Shown: in pieces, positions 1 to 9,194 of the stretch
Layout of the letters: every line of letters begins with the position of its first letter
Position numbering within the stretch: the first letter of the stretch is position 1
DNA from: Peptacetobacter sp900539645
Lineage (GTDB): Bacteria > Bacillota > Clostridia > Peptostreptococcales > Peptostreptococcaceae
Direction: 5' to 3'
Assembly: GCF_047807365.1 (NCBI RefSeq)
Contig: NZ_JBLOUI010000013.1
Span: 1 to 50,472 of the forward strand
DNA length: 50,472 nucleotides
Notes under the pieces: generated by a model
Database searches by the model: none
What the model was told of the DNA's origin: nothing
Seen by the model: the letters and a program-made list of their open reading frames with translations, nothing else
Made by a program: the position numbers and the translations under genes

Positions 1-107
1 CATTCTTCGGAAGTAAGACCCCATGAAGACTACGTGGTTGATAGGTCGGAGGTGGAAGTGCAGTAATGTATGCAGCTTACCGATACTAATAGGTCGAGGA
101 CTTGACC
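1..107 (+). rRNA. 23S ribosomal RNA, 3' end (partial)
   Basis: The first ~107 bases match the conserved 3' terminus of bacterial 23S rRNA, including the run ccgatactaataggtcgag and the final cttgacc. The gene begins before the window. It is followed by a ~70-base spacer and 5S rRNA, the usual operon order. No tRNA is visible in the 23S-5S spacer. Confidence 0.95.
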
Positions 108-175
108 AAGAAAATATTTGGTAATTTGATTAATATGTATGTAGTTTTCAGAGTACAATCTCTGAAAGTAAAGAT

Positions 176-296
<121 letters not shown>

Positions 297-347
297 TCTT
301 TTTTATTTTTTTGGAATTTGTAATAAGAAAAATAAATTTAACTTTTA

Positions 348-398
348 AAATGCAGCATTCATTAACAATTTGTTAAAGAATGTTGCATTTTTGTTTTT
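348..398 (+). terminator. Intrinsic terminator of the rRNA operon
   Basis: A long stem pairs aaatgcagcattc with gaatgttgcattt, with an inner ttaac/gttaa extension, and is followed by a T-rich tract. It sits ~50 bases after 5S rRNA. Its T-rich end runs directly into the RsgA-like remnant. Confidence 0.8.
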
Positions 399-591
399 TG
401 ATAATGAACCAGGTTGTGCTGTGAGAGAAGCCTTAGAAAATGGAATTTTATCTGAAGAAAGATGGAACGCATATAATAAATTAAAAACTGAAAACTCTTT
501 TAATGATGATAAGAATAGCTATCTAATAGCTAAGAATAAAAAACAAAAAGAAATTTCTAAATTGATAAAGAAAATGGCAATAAGAAGATAA
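399..591 (+). pseudogene. Remnant of an RsgA-like ribosome-assembly GTPase, C-terminal end only
   Basis: The readable frame from about 401 begins with NEPGCAV and continues with GILSEERWNAYNKL, then a Lys-rich helix ending at a TAA at 589-591. In RsgA/YloQ GTPases the motif EPxCAV lies in the C-terminal zinc-binding subdomain and is followed by this kind of ISEERYxxYxKL helix. Only the last ~63 residues remain. The GTPase motifs, the OB fold and the upstream zinc ligands are missing. The frame opens within the rRNA terminator hairpin, with no ribosome binding site, so expression is unlikely. It could be the tail left by a deletion or rRNA-mediated rearrangement, or a partial duplication of an intact gene elsewhere. 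The family call rests on a short match. Confidence 0.6.
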
Positions 592-620
592 AGGGTAAAT
601 ATTAAAAATAAATATTATAA

Positions 621-657
621 AGAAGATCGCCGATTGTTTTAGGTGGTCTTTTTTTAA
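621..657 (+). terminator. Intrinsic terminator after the RsgA-like remnant
   Basis: The stem aagatcgcc/ggtggtctt, with G-U pairs, is followed by seven T residues. It has probably been kept from the ancestral gene whose tail survives just upstream. The 176 bases from here to the next gene hold no further gene. Confidence 0.7.
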
Positions 658-833
658 TAGGAACTAATTGATTGTGATGAAAATATGAAAATTGGTACAT
701 AACAATGGTAAATATTGCATAAAATGGGTATAAGTAAATAGACTATAAATTAATAATATAAAGAATATAATAGATAAAAATATTAACTAAAAAGCATAAT
801 AAAAAACTTATAATCAAAAGAGGGGGAAATTGT

Positions 834-2117
834 ATGAATTTTAATTTAGATATGAGCATACCGATGTTGACGGTATTTTTACAGGGTGTACTAAGCTTCA
901 CATCTCCTTGTATACTACCACTAATTCCACTGTATCTAGGATATTTATCAGGTGGAATTAATCAAGAAGATGGAAGCTACAACAAGAGAAAACTACTTAT
1001 AAACACAATATTCTTCACATTGGGGATAAGTTTATCGTTCTTCATAATGGGGCTAGGAGTATCGGCTTTAAAAGAATTCTTTGCTTCATACGGAGATATA
1101 ATATCAAAAATTGGTGGAGTAATAATGATATTATTTGGACTTTACCAATTAGGAATCTTTAAAAGATCTACTCTACTAGAAAGTGAGCACAAACTTCCTT
1201 TTAAAATGGATAAAATAGCATTATCACCGATAACAGCGACAATATTTGGGTTTACATTTAGCTTTGCGTGGACTCCATGTATAGGGCCTGTACTAACAAG
1301 TGTACTGATAATGGCTGGAAGTGCTGAAACGCGGATGAAAGGATTTATGCTAATAGGTGTTTACAGTGCAGGATTTATAATCCCATTCATATTACTTGGA
1401 TTATTCACAACTCAGTTAATGAATTTAATAAAGAAATACAAAAATATAGTGAAATATACAGTTAAAATAGGTGCATTTCTAATGATAGTGATGGGGCTAT
1501 TTGTATTTAGTGGAAAATTATCTTACACAGCAAATAGTACAAATGCATCAAGTAATTCAAATGTAACATACTCTACAGGAAAAGATGCAACAAATTCAAA
1601 CACAGAAGAAAATAATAAAGCAGAAACAAAAAACGAAGGATCATCATCTAATGCAAATAATGATAAAACTCCTGCAATAGATTTTGAATTAAAAGACCAG
1701 TATGGAAAAACTCACAAGCTTTCTGATTATAAAGGGAAGGTAGTATTTTTAAACTTCTGGGCAACTTGGTGTCCTCCTTGTAAAATGGAAATGCCTGATA
1801 TACAGAAGATTTATGAAAAATACGAAAAACAGGGAGAAGAATCAGAAGTAGTAATACTATCTGTCGCAGCTCCTAACACTCAGGATGAAAAAGATATCGA
1901 CGGAATAAAAGCATTCTTAGAAGAAAATGGATATACATATCCTGTATTAATGGATGATGGAGGGTACACATTTGGAGCGTATAGAATATCATCACTTCCA
2001 ACTACATTTATGATAGACAAAGAAGGAAACGTATTTGGATATATTCAAGGTGGACTTACTCAAGAAGCAATGGAGAGCATAATAGAACAGACTATAACAG
2101 GAAAAAGAAAAGAATAA
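834..2117 (+). CDS. CcdA-type membrane thiol transporter fused to a TlpA-like thioredoxin
   Basis: The protein (427 aa) should carry reducing equivalents across the membrane and use them in an extracytoplasmic thioredoxin domain. Residues 1 to about 235 form a six-helix CcdA/DsbD-type domain with two conserved Pro-Cys sites, Cys26 (SPC) and Cys149 (TPC), which are the redox pair in this family. A Ser/Asn/Lys-rich linker follows (about 235-280). The rest is a TlpA/ResA-like thioredoxin with the active site WCPPC at 312-316. The start is supported by a strong agaggggg site. The gene stands alone, with a terminator on either side. Likely roles are cytochrome maturation, repair of oxidised extracellular thiols, or methionine sulfoxide reduction. 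The sequence does not say which. Fusions of these two parts are known, but many Firmicutes keep them as separate genes. Confidence 0.9.
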   Translation: MNFNLDMSIPMLTVFLQGVLSFTSPCILPLIPLYLGYLSGGINQEDGSYNKRKLLINTIFFTLGISLSFFIMGLGVSALKEFFASYGDIISKIGGVIMILFGLYQLGIFKRSTLLESEHKLPFKMDKIALSPITATIFGFTFSFAWTPCIGPVLTSVLIMAGSAETRMKGFMLIGVYSAGFIIPFILLGLFTTQLMNLIKKYKNIVKYTVKIGAFLMIVMGLFVFSGKLSYTANSTNASSNSNVTYSTGKDATNSNTEENNKAETKNEGSSSNANNDKTPAIDFELKDQYGKTHKLSDYKGKVVFLNFWATWCPPCKMEMPDIQKIYEKYEKQGEESEVVILSVAAPNTQDEKDIDGIKAFLEENGYTYPVLMDDGGYTFGAYRISSLPTTFMIDKEGNVFGYIQGGLTQEAMESIIEQTITGKRKE

Positions 2118-2160
2118 AAAATAAAAATAAACTAATAACAAAACTAATAAGTATAAAACT

Positions 2161-2196
2161 AGAGCTAATGGGGAATAATTCTATTAGCTCTAATTT
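2161..2196 (+). terminator. Probable intrinsic terminator after the CcdA-thioredoxin gene
   Basis: A perfect 9-base stem (agagctaat/attagctct) is followed by aatttt. The T tract is short, so termination may be partial. The LexA-type box begins four bases downstream. Confidence 0.6.
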
Positions 2197-2199
2197 TAA

Positions 2200-2213
2200 C
2201 GAACATATATTCG
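2200..2213 (+). promoter_or_regulatory. LexA (SOS) box upstream of uvrB
   Basis: The 14-mer cgaacatatattcg matches the Gram-positive LexA/DinR operator (CGAAC-N4-GTTCG) at all but one position. A plausible -10 (tatact, 2245-2250) follows ~30 bases later, without a clear -35. uvrB is a classic SOS gene in Firmicutes, so position and sequence agree. The operator would control uvrB and, through the operon, uvrA. Confidence 0.75.
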
Positions 2214-2352
2214 TGAAATTCTATGAAATAAAATTTATTTATGTTATACTAGATTTTGATAAAGACGGAAATATCTGAAATGAACAGATGAAAAATAAAA
2301 GAAAAGATAAAAAGAAATATTAAACAAAATCACGAATTTAGGTGGTGAAAAG

Positions 2353-4335
2353 ATGGATAAATTTAAAATACATTCAAAATTCAAGCCTACAGGTGACCAG
2401 CCTGAAGCTATAAAGACGATATCAGATGCCATAAAAAGAAACGAAAAATTCTCGACACTACTTGGAGTAACTGGTTCGGGAAAAACATTCACTATGGCAA
2501 ATATCATAGAAAATGTAAACAAACCAACACTTATACTGGCTCACAACAAAACACTTGCTGCACAGCTTTACGGGGAATTTAAAGAATTCTTCCCAGAAAA
2601 TGCTGTAGAATATTTCGTATCATACTACGATTACTACCAGCCAGAAGCCTATGTAGCGAGCAGTGACACATATATAGAAAAAGATGCAAGCATAAACGAT
2701 GAAATAGACAAACTTAGACACTCTGCAACTGCTGCACTTTTAGAAAGAAGAGATGTAATAATAATTTCATCTGTATCTTGCATATACGGTTTAGGGGATC
2801 CAAAAGACTATAAAGAAATGATGCTTTCACTTAGACCAGGTGACGAAAAAGACAGAGATGATGTAATAAAAAGACTAATAGAAATACAGTACGAAAGAAA
2901 TGACATAAACTTTACTCGAGGAACGTTCAGAGTTAGAGGAGATGTACTTGAAATATTCCCAGCAGGTGACGATGAAAGAGCGATAAGAGTTGAATTCTTT
3001 GGGGATGAAATAGACAGAATAACAGAAATAGACTACCTAACTGGTAAAATAGTCGGAACAAGAAGCCACGTCGCAATATTCCCGGCATCTCACTATGTAA
3101 CAACTCCAGAAAGAATTGAAGAAGCAATAAAAAGAATAGAGGTAGAATTAGAAGAAAGAATTCAATATTTCAAAGAAAGGGATATGTTGCTTGAAGCACA
3201 GAGAATAGAGCAGAGAACTAATTACGACATAGAAATGCTAAAAGAAATAGGGTTCTGTCAGGGAATAGAAAACTACTCAAGACACTTAACAGGAAGAGCA
3301 GAAGGAGAAAAACCCTACACACTTATGGACTTCTTCCCAGATGATTTCCTAATGATAGTAGATGAGTCGCATGTCACAATTCCTCAGGTAAGGGGTATGT
3401 ACGCAGGTGACCGCTCAAGAAAAGGCTCTTTAATAGACAATGGATTCAGACTTCCATCAGCATACGACAACAGACCTTTAAACTTTGAAGAATTTGAAGA
3501 AAACATAAATCAGATAGTATTTACAACAGCTACACCAGGGCCTTACGAAATTCAGCACAGTACAACATTTGCTGAACAGATAATAAGACCTACAGGACTA
3601 CTAGACCCTGAAATAGACGTAAGACCTATCGAAAACCAGATAGATAACCTAGTACATGAAATCCATTCTGTAATCGAAAAAGGAGAAAGAGTACTAGTAA
3701 CTACACTAACTAAAAAAATGAGTGAGGACTTAACAGACTACCTAAAAGAAATTGGAATAAAAGTAAAATACCTACACTCAGACATAGCAACACTTGAAAG
3801 AACAGAAATCATAAGGGATTTAAGAATGGGTAAATTTGACGTACTTATAGGAATCAACCTACTAAGAGAAGGATTAGATATCCCAGAAGTATCTCTAATA
3901 GCAATATTAGATGCAGATAAAGAAGGATTCCTACGTTCTGAAACTTCTCTAATACAGACAATAGGTCGTGCTGCCAGAAACGAACATGGACGAGTAATAA
4001 TGTATGCAGACAAGATAACTGACTCTATGAGAAATGCAATAGATGAAACTAAAAGAAGAAGAGAAATTCAGGATGCGTACAACAAAGAACATGGAATTAT
4101 TCCGAAGACAGTTAAAAAAGATATACGAGCTGCAATCGAAGCTACTCAGGCTGCAGAAGAAGAGGTTGTATACGGAATTAAAGAAACTGACGACATCAAC
4201 GAATTAAAAGCAAATGTTGCTAAGCTAACAGAAGAAATGATGGAAGCTGCTAAAAATCTTCAGTTTGAAAGAGCTGCGGAATTAAGAGATAAACTAAAAG
4301 AACTAGAAGAAAAAATTGCTAAAAAAGAAAAATAG
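2353..4335 (+). CDS. uvrB: Excinuclease ABC subunit B (UvrB)
   Basis: UvrB is the helicase-like damage-verification subunit of nucleotide excision repair. It is loaded by UvrA and then recruits UvrC. The 660-aa length is normal. The sequence shows Walker A GVTGSGKT at 38-45, the Tyr-rich beta-hairpin (YYDYYQPEAY, around residue 92) that inserts between DNA strands, a DESH box, helicase motifs V and VI (GLDIPEVSL; QTIGRAARN), and a C-terminal UVR motif that contacts UvrC. The start follows ggtggtgaaaag. The gene is the first of a two-gene operon with uvrA, 61 bases downstream, and lies behind a LexA-type box. Nothing looks degraded. Confidence 0.98.
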   Translation: MDKFKIHSKFKPTGDQPEAIKTISDAIKRNEKFSTLLGVTGSGKTFTMANIIENVNKPTLILAHNKTLAAQLYGEFKEFFPENAVEYFVSYYDYYQPEAYVASSDTYIEKDASINDEIDKLRHSATAALLERRDVIIISSVSCIYGLGDPKDYKEMMLSLRPGDEKDRDDVIKRLIEIQYERNDINFTRGTFRVRGDVLEIFPAGDDERAIRVEFFGDEIDRITEIDYLTGKIVGTRSHVAIFPASHYVTTPERIEEAIKRIEVELEERIQYFKERDMLLEAQRIEQRTNYDIEMLKEIGFCQGIENYSRHLTGRAEGEKPYTLMDFFPDDFLMIVDESHVTIPQVRGMYAGDRSRKGSLIDNGFRLPSAYDNRPLNFEEFEENINQIVFTTATPGPYEIQHSTTFAEQIIRPTGLLDPEIDVRPIENQIDNLVHEIHSVIEKGERVLVTTLTKKMSEDLTDYLKEIGIKVKYLHSDIATLERTEIIRDLRMGKFDVLIGINLLREGLDIPEVSLIAILDADKEGFLRSETSLIQTIGRAARNEHGRVIMYADKITDSMRNAIDETKRRREIQDAYNKEHGIIPKTVKKDIRAAIEATQAAEEEVVYGIKETDDINELKANVAKLTEEMMEAAKNLQFERAAELRDKLKELEEKIAKKEK

Positions 4336-4396
4336 AAAATAGATAAAATCTAAGTAGATAAATTCAAATAAATAAAAGCGAAAGAAAGGAGTAGCT

Positions 4397-7237
4397 ATGC
4401 AAGAGAGAAACATTGTAATAAGAGGAGCTAGAGAAAACAACTTAAAAGGTGTAGACTTGACGCTTCCTAGAAATAAATTCATAGTATTTACAGGACTTTC
4501 TGGATCTGGAAAATCATCTCTAGCATTCGACACAATTTATGCAGAAGGCCAGAGAAGATATGTAGAAAGTCTTTCATCATATGCAAGACAGTTCTTAGGA
4601 CAGATGGAAAAACCTAACGTTGAGTACATAGAAGGACTATCTCCAGCGATATCAATAGACCAGAAAACAACATCAAAAAACCCTCGTTCAACTGTGGGAA
4701 CTGTAACAGAAATATACGACTACCTAAGACTATTATTCGCAAATGCAGGTGAGGCTCACTGTGCAGTTTGTGGAAAGAAAATAAACCGGATGACAGTTCA
4801 GGAAATAACAGATAAAATATTAGAATTTCCAGAAAGAACAAAAATCCAGATACTATCACCTATAGTTAGAGGAAAAAAAGGAACTCACAAAAAACTAATC
4901 GACAATGTAAGAAAAGAAGGATTTGTAAGAATAAGAGTAGATGGAGAAAACTACGATATAAACGACGAAATAGAAATCGAAAAAAATAAAAAGCACGATA
5001 TAGAAGTTGTAGTAGATAGAATAATAGTCAAACCAGGTCTAGAAAGTAGACTTGGAGACTCTCTTGAAACTGCTCTAAAACTATCTGATGGACTTGTAAT
5101 TGCCCAGGTAATAGGTGGAGAAGAAGTAATGTTCTCTACAAAATTTGCCTGCCCAGACCATGGAATAGGTATAGAAGAATTATCTCCTAGAATGTTCTCA
5201 TTCAATGCTCCATTCGGTGCGTGTGAAGCTTGTAAAGGTCTTGGAGAAAGTAAAGAAGTTGACCCAGACTTAGTAGTTCCAAACAAGGACTTAACTATAA
5301 AACAGGGTGCTATTGCGGCTTGGGGAGCAGCTGCTACAAATGACGAAACATACTACAGCATGATGATGAAAAGTTTAGCTGACAAATACGGTGTAGATAT
5401 AGATGTTCCATTTAAAGAACTACCTGAAGATTTTGTACAGGAGCTACTATATGGAAATGGTGTGGACAGCACAGTAGTTGAGTTTGAATTCGACTCAAAA
5501 TTTAGTGGAAGAAAAAAATACAGAGCTCACTTTGAAGGGGTTATAACTAACATAGCTAGAAGATATCAGGAAACAAAATCTGAATACATGAGAGATAAAC
5601 TAGAAGAGTTTATGGCGGAAAGTCCTTGCCCTGTATGTAAAGGAAGAAGACTTAAAAACGAGGTTCTATCTGTACTTGTAGGTGGAAAAAACATAATAGA
5701 AGTAACAGACTTATCTATAAATGAATTAATAGAATTTATAGACGGATTAAACGACACATTCTCAGAAAAACAGAAAATGATAGCTGCTGAGATAATAAAA
5801 GAAATAAAAGCTAGAGCATCATTCCTTAGAGATGTAGGTCTTGACTACCTAAACCTATCGAGAAAAGCTGGAACACTTTCTGGTGGAGAAGCTCAGCGTA
5901 TAAGACTTGCAACTCAAATAGGTTCTGCACTTGTAGGAGTACTTTATGTACTAGACGAGCCTAGTATAGGACTTCATCAGAGAGATAACGACAAACTAAT
6001 AGGAACTCTAAGAAACCTAACAGACTTAGGAAACACACTTATAGTTGTTGAACACGATGAAGACACAATGAGAGCTGCGGACTATATAGTAGATATTGGC
6101 CCTGGAGCTGGAATTCATGGTGGAGAAATAGTAGCAGAGGGAACTGCAGAAGAGATAATAAACAATCCAAACTCTATCACAGGAAAATATCTAAGTGGAG
6201 AAAAACAGATAGCAATTCCAGAAACTTTAAGAGAAGGAAATGGAAACTTCATCGAAATCAAAAAAGCATCAGAAAACAACTTAAAAAATATTAACGTAAA
6301 ATTCCCACTTGGTAAATTTGTATGTGTAACTGGAGTATCTGGATCAGGAAAAAGTACGCTAGTAAACGAAATACTTTACAAAGGTGTTGCAAGTAAAGTA
6401 AATAGAGCGAGAATAAGACCGGGTAAACACAAAGAAATAACTGGGATTGAAAATATAGACAAAATAATAAATATAGACCAGAGCCCAATAGGAAGAACAC
6501 CTCGTTCAAATCCTGCGACTTACACAGGTGTATTTGACCATATAAGAGACTTATTTGCATCTACTAATGAAGCAAAAGCTAGAGGATACCAGAAAGGTAG
6601 ATTTAGTTTCAATGTAAAAGGCGGAAGATGTGAAGCTTGTAAGGGAGATGGAATTATCAAAATAGAAATGCACTTCCTTCCAGATGTATATGTTCCTTGT
6701 GAAGTATGTAAAGGGGAAAGATACAACAGAGAAACATTACAGGTAAAATACAAAGACAAAACAATATCTGATGTACTAGATATGAACGTAGAAGAAGCAT
6801 TAGAATTCTTTGAAAACATACCAAATATAAGAAGAAAACTAGAAACTCTAATGGATGTAGGTCTATCATATATCAAACTAGGACAGCCATCTACACAGCT
6901 CTCTGGTGGGGAGGCTCAGAGAATTAAACTAGCAGCCGAACTTAGCAAACGTCCAACAGGAAAAACACTGTACATATTAGATGAGCCGACAACTGGACTT
7001 CACATGGCAGATGTAGATAAACTAATCGACGTACTTCAGAGACTTGCGGATACAGGAAATACAATAGTTGTAATAGAGCACAATCTTGATGTAATAAAAA
7101 CTTGTGACCATATAATCGACTTAGGACCAGAAGGTGGAGACGGTGGAGGAACAATAGTTGCCACAGGAACACCAGAAGAAGTATCTAAAGTAGAAGAAAG
7201 TTACACAGGACAATTCCTAAAAAGATACTTCAAATAA
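4397..7237 (+). CDS. uvrA: Excinuclease ABC subunit A (UvrA)
   Basis: UvrA is the dimeric ABC-type ATPase that first detects bulky DNA lesions and hands them to UvrB. The 946-aa length is typical. It has two ABC cassettes: Walker A GLSGSGKS at 33-40 and GVSGSGKS in the second half, with signatures LSGGEAQRIRLA and LSGGEAQRIKLA. Its zinc modules show as CAVC, as CEAC near the end of the first insertion, and as CEAC...CEVC in the second half, the last being essential for DNA binding in known homologues. The start follows an aaaggag site. It shares an operon with uvrB, and a strong terminator follows. Confidence 0.98.
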   Translation: MQERNIVIRGARENNLKGVDLTLPRNKFIVFTGLSGSGKSSLAFDTIYAEGQRRYVESLSSYARQFLGQMEKPNVEYIEGLSPAISIDQKTTSKNPRSTVGTVTEIYDYLRLLFANAGEAHCAVCGKKINRMTVQEITDKILEFPERTKIQILSPIVRGKKGTHKKLIDNVRKEGFVRIRVDGENYDINDEIEIEKNKKHDIEVVVDRIIVKPGLESRLGDSLETALKLSDGLVIAQVIGGEEVMFSTKFACPDHGIGIEELSPRMFSFNAPFGACEACKGLGESKEVDPDLVVPNKDLTIKQGAIAAWGAAATNDETYYSMMMKSLADKYGVDIDVPFKELPEDFVQELLYGNGVDSTVVEFEFDSKFSGRKKYRAHFEGVITNIARRYQETKSEYMRDKLEEFMAESPCPVCKGRRLKNEVLSVLVGGKNIIEVTDLSINELIEFIDGLNDTFSEKQKMIAAEIIKEIKARASFLRDVGLDYLNLSRKAGTLSGGEAQRIRLATQIGSALVGVLYVLDEPSIGLHQRDNDKLIGTLRNLTDLGNTLIVVEHDEDTMRAADYIVDIGPGAGIHGGEIVAEGTAEEIINNPNSITGKYLSGEKQIAIPETLREGNGNFIEIKKASENNLKNINVKFPLGKFVCVTGVSGSGKSTLVNEILYKGVASKVNRARIRPGKHKEITGIENIDKIINIDQSPIGRTPRSNPATYTGVFDHIRDLFASTNEAKARGYQKGRFSFNVKGGRCEACKGDGIIKIEMHFLPDVYVPCEVCKGERYNRETLQVKYKDKTISDVLDMNVEEALEFFENIPNIRRKLETLMDVGLSYIKLGQPSTQLSGGEAQRIKLAAELSKRPTGKTLYILDEPTTGLHMADVDKLIDVLQRLADTGNTIVVIEHNLDVIKTCDHIIDLGPEGGDGGGTIVATGTPEEVSKVEESYTGQFLKRYFK

Positions 7238-7296
7238 AGACAAGAAAAAGAATTCAAGTTTTTTAGTTAGAAAATTTATAAAAGATTATGACTAAC

Positions 7297-7335
7297 AAAA
7301 GAGACTGCTGCAAGATACGCAACAGTCTCTTTTTC
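7297..7335 (+). terminator. Intrinsic terminator of the uvrBA operon
   Basis: The stem gagactgctgc/gcaacagtctc, with one mismatch, is followed by tttttc. Two overlapping TATAAT hexamers (7358-7369) directly downstream probably belong to the promoter of the following two-component system. Confidence 0.85.
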
Positions 7336-7410
7336 TTTACAACAAATTTGTCTGAGGTATAATTATAATATAAAAATATAAGAAAAATACTACTAAAAAT
7401 GGAGAATAAA

Positions 7411-8106
7411 ATGGAACAAATTTTGATTGTAGAAGATGACCTAAGGCTCAATCAAGGATTGTGCAAAGCCTTAAAATCAGAAAATAGAAAAATTATATCT
7501 TGTATGGATTTAAAAAGTGCAAGAGAACAACTAGAAATTGACGACGTATCGTTGATATTATTGGATATAAATTTGCCAGATGGAAATGGATTAGACTTTC
7601 TAAAAGAATTAAAAGAAGAGGATTCAATTAGACCTGTAATTTTACTTACAGCCAACGATACAGATATGGATATTGTTGAGGGTCTTGAACAAGGAGCGGA
7701 TGATTACATAACAAAGCCATTTTCTCTAGCAGTTTTAAGAGCAAGGGTAAACACACAACTTAGAAAAAATGCTATTAATCTAAAAAATGAAAATGGAAAA
7801 AATGAAAAGATATTTAAAATGGATCGTTTTGTATTTGACTTTGATAATATGATATTTTTAGCCGATGAAGAAAATATAGAACTAAGCAAAACAGAGCAAA
7901 AGTTATTAAAAATATTAGTAGAGCATCAAGGTGGAACAGTAAGTCGTAATATGCTGATAGACTACATTTGGACTGATGGAGCAAAATATGTAGATGAAAA
8001 TGCACTTTCTGTAAGTATAAAAAGACTTCGTGACAAACTTGGTGCACAGGATTATATCAAGACAGTCTATGGAATAGGGTACAGTTGGGTGAATAAAGAT
8101 GAGTAA
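7411..8106 (+). CDS. OmpR-family response regulator
   Basis: The protein is a two-component transcription factor of 231 aa. The N-terminal receiver domain shows the acidic pair ED early on, the phospho-acceptor Asp52 in LLDINLPDG, a conserved Thr (LLTAND) and Lys (ITKPF). The C-terminal winged-helix DNA-binding domain ends in IKTVYGIGYSW, typical of OmpR/PhoB. The ATG at 7411 is preferred over an in-frame ATG at 7399, because the ggag at 7401-7404 is correctly spaced only for 7411. It overlaps the kinase gene by 8 bases, so the two are translationally coupled. It probably activates the exporter genes downstream. Its Gln codons are mostly CAA, unlike the CAG habit of uvrA/uvrB. Confidence 0.92.
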   Translation: MEQILIVEDDLRLNQGLCKALKSENRKIISCMDLKSAREQLEIDDVSLILLDINLPDGNGLDFLKELKEEDSIRPVILLTANDTDMDIVEGLEQGADDYITKPFSLAVLRARVNTQLRKNAINLKNENGKNEKIFKMDRFVFDFDNMIFLADEENIELSKTEQKLLKILVEHQGGTVSRNMLIDYIWTDGAKYVDENALSVSIKRLRDKLGAQDYIKTVYGIGYSWVNKDE

Positions 8107-8998
8107 ATTTATTGTAGTATTGGCGTTAATTAGCATAATTGCAGCTTTTACAGTTGTTTTAATAAATCATGTACGCACTAAAAGAACTATGGATACACTT
8201 GAAAAAATGATAGACTCTGCAGCTGATGGTGAATACTCAGAAACAAAATTCGACGAAAGTAGATTGTCTGCATTAGAAACAAAGTTCTCTAATTATCTAT
8301 CCTCATCAAGCACCTCATCCAAAAATATTATGAAGGAAAAAGAGAAAATAAAGACTTTGATTTCTGATATATCACATCAGACTAAGACTACGATTTCAAA
8401 TCTTATTTTGTACAGTGAATTAATAGAAGAGGAAGATTTATCTGAAGATATGCGCTCTAATGTTGAAGCAATTAAACAACAAGCTGAAAAACTAGAATTC
8501 TTAATAAAATCTCTTGTAAAACTTTCAAGATTGGAAAATGGAATTTTAAACTTATCGCCAAGAAAAGAAGAAATTCAACCTATGCTAAAAGATATATATG
8601 AACGGTATATATCTAAAGCTAAAAACAAAAATCTAGAATTAAACATTGAAAAGACAACATCAAAAGCTACTTTTGACAGAAAGTGGACTACAGAAGCACT
8701 GGGAAATATTGTAGATAATGCAATAAAATACACAAATATAGGGGAAATAAATATTAATGTCAAAGAGTATGAAATATTTACAAGAATAGACATATCAGAC
8801 ACAGGAATGGGGATAGATGAATCTGAACAAGCAGAGGTATTTTCACGTTTTTATCGCTCTCAATCAGTACACAACGATGAGGGTGTAGGAATAGGACTTT
8901 ATCTAACAAGAGAAATTATCTCTAGTGAGGGTGGATATATAAAACTAACATCAGAGCTAGGAGTAGGATCTACATTTTCTGTATATATTCCGAGATAG
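8099..8998 (+). CDS. Membrane sensor histidine kinase
   Basis: This is the partner kinase of the overlapping response regulator, 299 aa. One hydrophobic helix (residues 2-24) anchors it. A polar, probably coiled linker leads to the HisKA H-box with phospho-acceptor His93 (DISHQTK). The HATPase domain shows an N-box (IVDNAIKYT), a DTGMGI G1-box and a GVGIGLYL G2-box. There is no extracellular sensor domain, only a single helix. This fits kinases that sense through a partner ABC transporter rather than by binding a ligand themselves. The transporter genes lie directly downstream beyond a terminator, which supports that model by context only. Confidence 0.9.
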   Translation: MSKFIVVLALISIIAAFTVVLINHVRTKRTMDTLEKMIDSAADGEYSETKFDESRLSALETKFSNYLSSSSTSSKNIMKEKEKIKTLISDISHQTKTTISNLILYSELIEEEDLSEDMRSNVEAIKQQAEKLEFLIKSLVKLSRLENGILNLSPRKEEIQPMLKDIYERYISKAKNKNLELNIEKTTSKATFDRKWTTEALGNIVDNAIKYTNIGEININVKEYEIFTRIDISDTGMGIDESEQAEVFSRFYRSQSVHNDEGVGIGLYLTREIISSEGGYIKLTSELGVGSTFSVYIPR

Positions 8999-9066
8999 AT
9001 GAAATCTAACAAAACTGTTAGAATTGATATATTTACAGAAAGAATGTGGAAAGATTTGTATGAGAT

Positions 9067-9116
9067 AATCTGTATATAGAGATGAAGGAACATCTTTTAT
9101 ATACAGATTTTTTTTA
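9067..9116 (+). terminator. Intrinsic terminator between the two-component genes and the exporter genes
   Basis: A perfect 12-base stem (aatctgtatata/tatatacagatt) with an inner gatg/catc extension is followed by eight T residues. The exporter genes probably have their own promoter in 9117-9190, a likely target of the response regulator, although I see no clear -35/-10 pair. Confidence 0.85.
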
Positions 9117-9194
9117 GAAACATAAATTTTGGAATGAGAATAATAAATTCCTACATATAACTCTAAGAAAATTTATGTTATGGAGGTGTGAGAT

